Below are positions 51,359 to 53,742 of a DNA stretch of 53,742 nt, one piece after another. Under the pieces are notes generated by a model. The model was given only the letters and a program-made list of their open reading frames with translations. It ran no database searches and was not told where the DNA came from. Source of the DNA: Clostridiales bacterium (lineage in GTDB: Bacteria > Bacillota > Clostridia > Christensenellales > CAG-138); assembly GCA_012838425.1 (NCBI GenBank), contig DUPG01000033.1, forward strand, positions 1-53,742. The letters run 5' to 3'. Made by a program: the position numbers and the translations under genes. How positions within the stretch are numbered: the first letter of the stretch is position 1; every line of letters begins with the position of its first letter.

Positions 51359-51968
51359 TATCTTTTGTGCAATTTTGTGCAGTATCTGCAATTATCTCTC
51401 CAAGCCTCTTAATCAGCTCATCTCTGCCCACACGCGTTTGAGATGAAAAAGGCAAGGCAAACGGCGGCGCACCTAAACTCTTCGCTACTATATTGGCGGC
51501 GTTCTGCCTTTTTGATACTGCTATCTTATCCGCTTTCGTGGCTACTAATGTAAACGGCACTCCATAGTATAGTATCCAGTTAAACATTTGCTTATCCTCT
51601 GCCGTTGGTTCATGTCTTATGTCCAACAGCAGAAAAATATGCTTAACTCTGCCCGACTCAAGATATTCCTCTAACAGCTTTGCCCAGCGCAGCTTCTCCT
51701 GCTTTGAAATCTTCGCAAAGCCATAGCCCGGCAAATCGACCAAGTAAAAAGCATCATTTATTAAATAGTAGTTTATGTTGCGTGTTTTACCCGGGGACTG
51801 CGAAACCCTTGCGAGCTTGAAATTGTTGCACAGCGAATTCAAAAGAGAGGACTTGCCTACATTAGACCTGCCAACAACAGCTATCTCCATGCCTCTTTCC
51901 TGCGGGAACTCGCCCTTGTGCGCCGCACTCTTAACGAATACCGCTTTTTTTATCGCAAACTGTTCCAT
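51345..51968 (-). CDS. engB: Ribosome biogenesis GTPase EngB/YsxC
   Basis: 207 residues from ATG 51968 behind GAGGGGG. G1 GRSNVGKS at 33-40, G2 region PGKTRNINYY, G3 DLPGYGF, G4 TKAD, G5 SSQ. EngB helps late assembly of the 50S subunit. The frame extends 19 codons upstream without a ribosome site. The gene often follows lon or clpX in Firmicutes; neither is in the window. Confidence 0.95.
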   Translation of the reverse strand: MEQFAIKKAVFVKSAAHKGEFPQERGMEIAVVGRSNVGKSSLLNSLCNNFKLARVSQSPGKTRNINYYLINDAFYLVDLPGYGFAKISKQEKLRWAKLLEEYLESGRVKHIFLLLDIRHEPTAEDKQMFNWILYYGVPFTLVATKADKIAVSKRQNAANIVAKSLGAPPFALPFSSQTRVGRDELIKRLGEIIADTAQNCTKDIDSE

Positions 51969-52095
51969 ATTCCCCCTCATAATTTTTTGCATTGCTATTC
52001 TAACAGCATATATTATGATTTGCAACTATAAAGAGAAAATATGAAAAAGTATTTTTGATGAAGCATATTTTAGAAGAATTTATCCGAAGAAACAA

Positions 52096-52134
52096 CAAAA
52101 AAAGCTGTTGAAATCGTGTCTGCCCTCAACAGCT
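52096..52134 (-). terminator. Terminator downstream of the dockerin gene
   Basis: Minus strand: AGCTGTTGA (52134-52126), 14-base loop, TCAACAGCT (52111-52103), then a T run. It is 200 bases past the dockerin stop. Confidence 0.8.
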
Positions 52135-52194
52135 GATTAAATACGGAACACTTTATTTTCCCTGCTTTGAATATAATGCTTATTTTTCAGAAAA

Positions 52195-52280
52195 AGATAC
52201 CACCCGAAAAGCCTTTCGACTGTTTTTCCTCAACAATGCAGGGTGCTCTGCTTTGTCGGATACTGAACGGAGTGGTATCT
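52195..52280 (-). repeat. Inverted-repeat element with internal hairpins
   Basis: AGATACCAC (52195-52203) and GTGGTATCT (52272-52280) are perfect complements. Inside are CGAAA/TTTCG and GCAG/CTGC hairpins. On the minus strand the outer stem is followed by TTTTTC, so it could act as a second terminator-like structure. No target-site duplication is seen. Confidence 0.45.
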
Positions 52281-52334
52281 GTAATCAATAACTTACTATG
52301 CGGAAAGCGGACACAAAGGCGCTTCTGCTTTTGC

Positions 52335-53132
52335 TCACTCATTTGGTGTTATCACAAAGTGATTAAGCGTGAATTCAATGCTTTCAATATTCGAGAACTG
52401 CTTCTTGCTCAATTCGAGAATAATGAGCTTATTACCGTCAACTGCAGCAACGAGTGGGTAATTATACTGATTCACAGCAATTTCCAAGGTCGAACCTTTC
52501 AGCCTTACATCTTGAACATCTATTGTTTCCGAATCCGTCGCCTCATACAGATTAGCGAATACGAGTATATTGTCCTTAAAAAACGCTTCATCATAGGGCT
52601 TTGTTACATCGACTAAATTCATAATCGGAAAAATAGGTGTGCCTGAATATGTATATCCATGCCTCTCACATTCTTGAACACGCAGCCTGCATACTTCAGT
52701 ATCAACGAGTGCTTGCAAGGTATCAGCATCTTCTATGACCATTATCAGCCCCGAACGGTCTGCGTTATTTTCTCTATATCTGTTGAACCAGTCCTCCGCA
52801 ATCCACTCTCGCGGGGTTGTATCATGGGAAACATAAAGCTGGTACGCCTGATAATCAAAATAGTCTTTCACTTGACGCAACAGAACCAAGGAAGCGTCGC
52901 CGGTGTTCACTTTGCCTTCTTGATTTATGTCTGCGGCGGCTAATCTGCTTTCGCTAAGCTCAATTTTGCCGGTAATATGAAAAAGTATTACCATTGCATC
53001 AGCTGTGTTCACGCTTTTATCGCCATTCGCATCGCCTAATATGAGTTCGTTCTCTGCAAGAGTTGGGAAGCTGATAGCAAATAGAAGAACAGCAATAAGA
53101 ATATGTGTGAGTATTGATTTTAGTTTTTTCAT
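52335..53132 (-). CDS. Secreted protein with N-terminal dockerin
   Basis: 265 residues. Signal peptide about 1-26 (KKLKSILTHILIAVLLFAISF). A type I dockerin spans about 30-90, with calcium loops DANGDKSVNTAD and DINQEGKVNTGD; the second has Glu at the fifth position. The remaining 170 residues form an unrecognised domain with two cysteines (near 148 and 154) and no catalytic motif I can identify. Dockerins are more often C-terminal. Ribosome site GGGGGG before ATG 53132. It would be exported and bound by a cohesin not encoded here. Confidence 0.83.
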   Translation of the reverse strand: MKKLKSILTHILIAVLLFAISFPTLAENELILGDANGDKSVNTADAMVILFHITGKIELSESRLAAADINQEGKVNTGDASLVLLRQVKDYFDYQAYQLYVSHDTTPREWIAEDWFNRYRENNADRSGLIMVIEDADTLQALVDTEVCRLRVQECERHGYTYSGTPIFPIMNLVDVTKPYDEAFFKDNILVFANLYEATDSETIDVQDVRLKGSTLEIAVNQYNYPLVAAVDGNKLIILELSKKQFSNIESIEFTLNHFVITPNE

Positions 53133-53232
53133 AATAATCCCCCCATTTTAATTTTTGCCACACCCCACATGTTGCTAAGATAATATATTGAGAGTTACAA
53201 CCTGCAACGAGCGAGGTGAATTGATGTCTTTA

Positions 53233-53291
53233 CATTGTCGGTAGTTGAAAACAAATCAAAGACACTTTTTGCACTATCGGTAGATGGGAAC
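53233..53291. repeat. Two 20-base direct repeats 39 bases apart
   Basis: 53233-53252 and 53272-53291 share 15 of 20 bases with core TCGGTAG and end AAC. Closely spaced imperfect 20-base repeats are typical of transposase-binding ends of IS21-family elements, but no transposase is in the window. They could also be paired operators. The stretch 53133-53366 otherwise contains no gene. Confidence 0.45.
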
Positions 53292-53366
53292 ATTTCGACT
53301 AGTCGTTCCATTTACGAAAAGGACACTCTTACCAAGAGCTCCCTCAATAATAAACATTAATGTAAT

Positions 53367-53742
53367 TTAATAGTCTTTTTTCTTTACTGGAATCCAGATT
53401 TCGCTTCGATACTTTGGATTTCCAGTATCTGAACTCTCATTCCATAAAATTTCAGGACCTGGGGCTGCCTCGTATCCTGAAGACGGAAACCACTCTGAGT
53501 ATATCCTACCCCACACATTTTGAAGTGTTTCCGGAAATGGTCCAATCGATTCAAATACAACCCAGGTACTAGCATCAATTTCTAATACATCAAAACCTGC
53601 AGTTTCATTACTTAATGTTGCTACCCCGATGTAATGATCTAATTCACCTTTTTCTTCCATTCTTCCTTCCGAGAAGTTCGTAGATGCACTAATAATCCCT
53701 GTCGGTTCTACATTTGACAACACTTTCAGTTTTTTGATAATC
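53367..53742 (-). CDS. GyrI-like/AraC effector-binding domain protein, partial
   Basis: The frame is open to the right edge, so the N-terminus is missing; the first GTG at 53723 is probably internal. About 124 codons remain. [31 protein letters not shown] and [15 protein letters not shown] with the final [11 protein letters not shown] are characteristic of the GyrI-like small-molecule-binding domain, found alone or as the C-terminal half of AraC-type regulators. No terminator is seen downstream. Codon use looks somewhat more AT-rich than in the neighbours. Confidence 0.82.
   Translation of the reverse strand, partial: IIKKLKVLSNVEPTGIISASTNFSEGRMEEKGELDHYIGVATLSNETAGFDVLEIDASTWVVFESIGPFPETLQNVWGRIYSEWFPSSGYEAAPGPEILWNESSDTGNPKYRSEIWIPVKKKDY

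Larger units (their letters stand above)
51969..52334. other. Gene-free stretch between engB and the dockerin gene
   Basis: 366 bases without a supported gene. It contains the minus-strand terminator at 52096-52134 and, further in, a 9-base perfect inverted repeat (52195-52203 and 52272-52280) that encloses two small hairpins and is followed on the minus strand by a T run. This is probably a long 3' untranslated region or a decayed element behind the dockerin gene. Confidence 0.5.

Noticed and set aside
52167-52616. 149-codon plus-strand frame
   Set aside because: It runs antisense to the dockerin gene for most of its length, has no ribosome site and gives an unlikely Cys/Ile/Phe-rich product.
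1-53742. CRISPR array, prophage or integrative element
   Set aside because: No regularly spaced repeats, cas genes, integrase, terminase or capsid genes were found; the content is almost all chromosomal housekeeping.

Overview
The window looks like chromosome from a low-to-mid GC Firmicute of the class Clostridia, probably a gut or anaerobic-digester lineage. The evidence is a T-box leader on metG, a gene order rnc-smc with an acyl carrier protein, RNase J, a CdaA/CdaR c-di-AMP pair, a FabT-type fatty acid operon using FabK, Gram-positive SOS boxes, frequent TTG starts, and two secreted proteins with type I dockerins. Nearly every gene is bacterial housekeeping. There is no phage, plasmid or CRISPR block. 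The only hints of mobility are at the right edge.

Layout. 1-520: leader and promoter of an rRNA operon that must continue off the left edge on the minus strand, divergent from a three-tRNA operon (Gly-GCC, Gly-TCC, Lys-CTT). 1012-3387: nitrilase-family amidase, small P-loop protein and a divergent HTH-GHKL-STAS-like regulator. 3384-9602: T-box, metG, tatD, mtaD, then tmcAL and a flavodoxin-like gene on the minus strand. 9787-13307: a monocistronic secreted HExxH metalloprotease with BspA-type leucine-rich repeats and a C-terminal dockerin. 13396-19660: acpP, rnc, smc, rnj. 19657-26127: MFS transporter, cdaA-cdaR-ATPase, MATE transporter, HAD phosphatase. 26146-27472: tRNA-Thr and the rpsF-ssb-rpsR operon. 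27609-32261: GT2 glycosyltransferase, SOS-controlled dinB, cysteine synthase behind a Cys-rich leader-peptide attenuator, and an FAH-family hydrolase. 32348-33849: a solitary, divergent dnaA. 33876-44135: a thirteen-gene type II fatty acid operon (fabT-fabH-acpP-fabK-fabD-fabG-fabF-accB-fabZ-accC-accD-accA-degV). 44161-50073: lipoprotein, a truncated copy of it, bioY and an ABC exporter pair. 50080-51968: metallophosphoesterase, zinc-ribbon/acidic-tail protein, engB. 52096-53742: a structured stretch, a second dockerin protein, IS-like direct repeats and a GyrI-like gene cut by the window end.

How it works together. The fatty acid operon contains acetyl-CoA carboxylase, all elongation enzymes, its own ACP, its repressor and a fatty-acid-binding DegV protein; BioY next door would bring in the biotin that AccB needs. 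Several amino-acid-linked genes carry RNA-level control: the metG T-box and the cysteine synthase attenuator. The attenuator is the most notable regulatory element in the window: a 21-codon reading frame with Cys-x-Cys-x-Cys codons, then mutually exclusive antiterminator and terminator hairpins ending at the synthase ribosome site. The DnaA protein has changed residues at several positions that normally read the DnaA box, and it sits away from dnaN.
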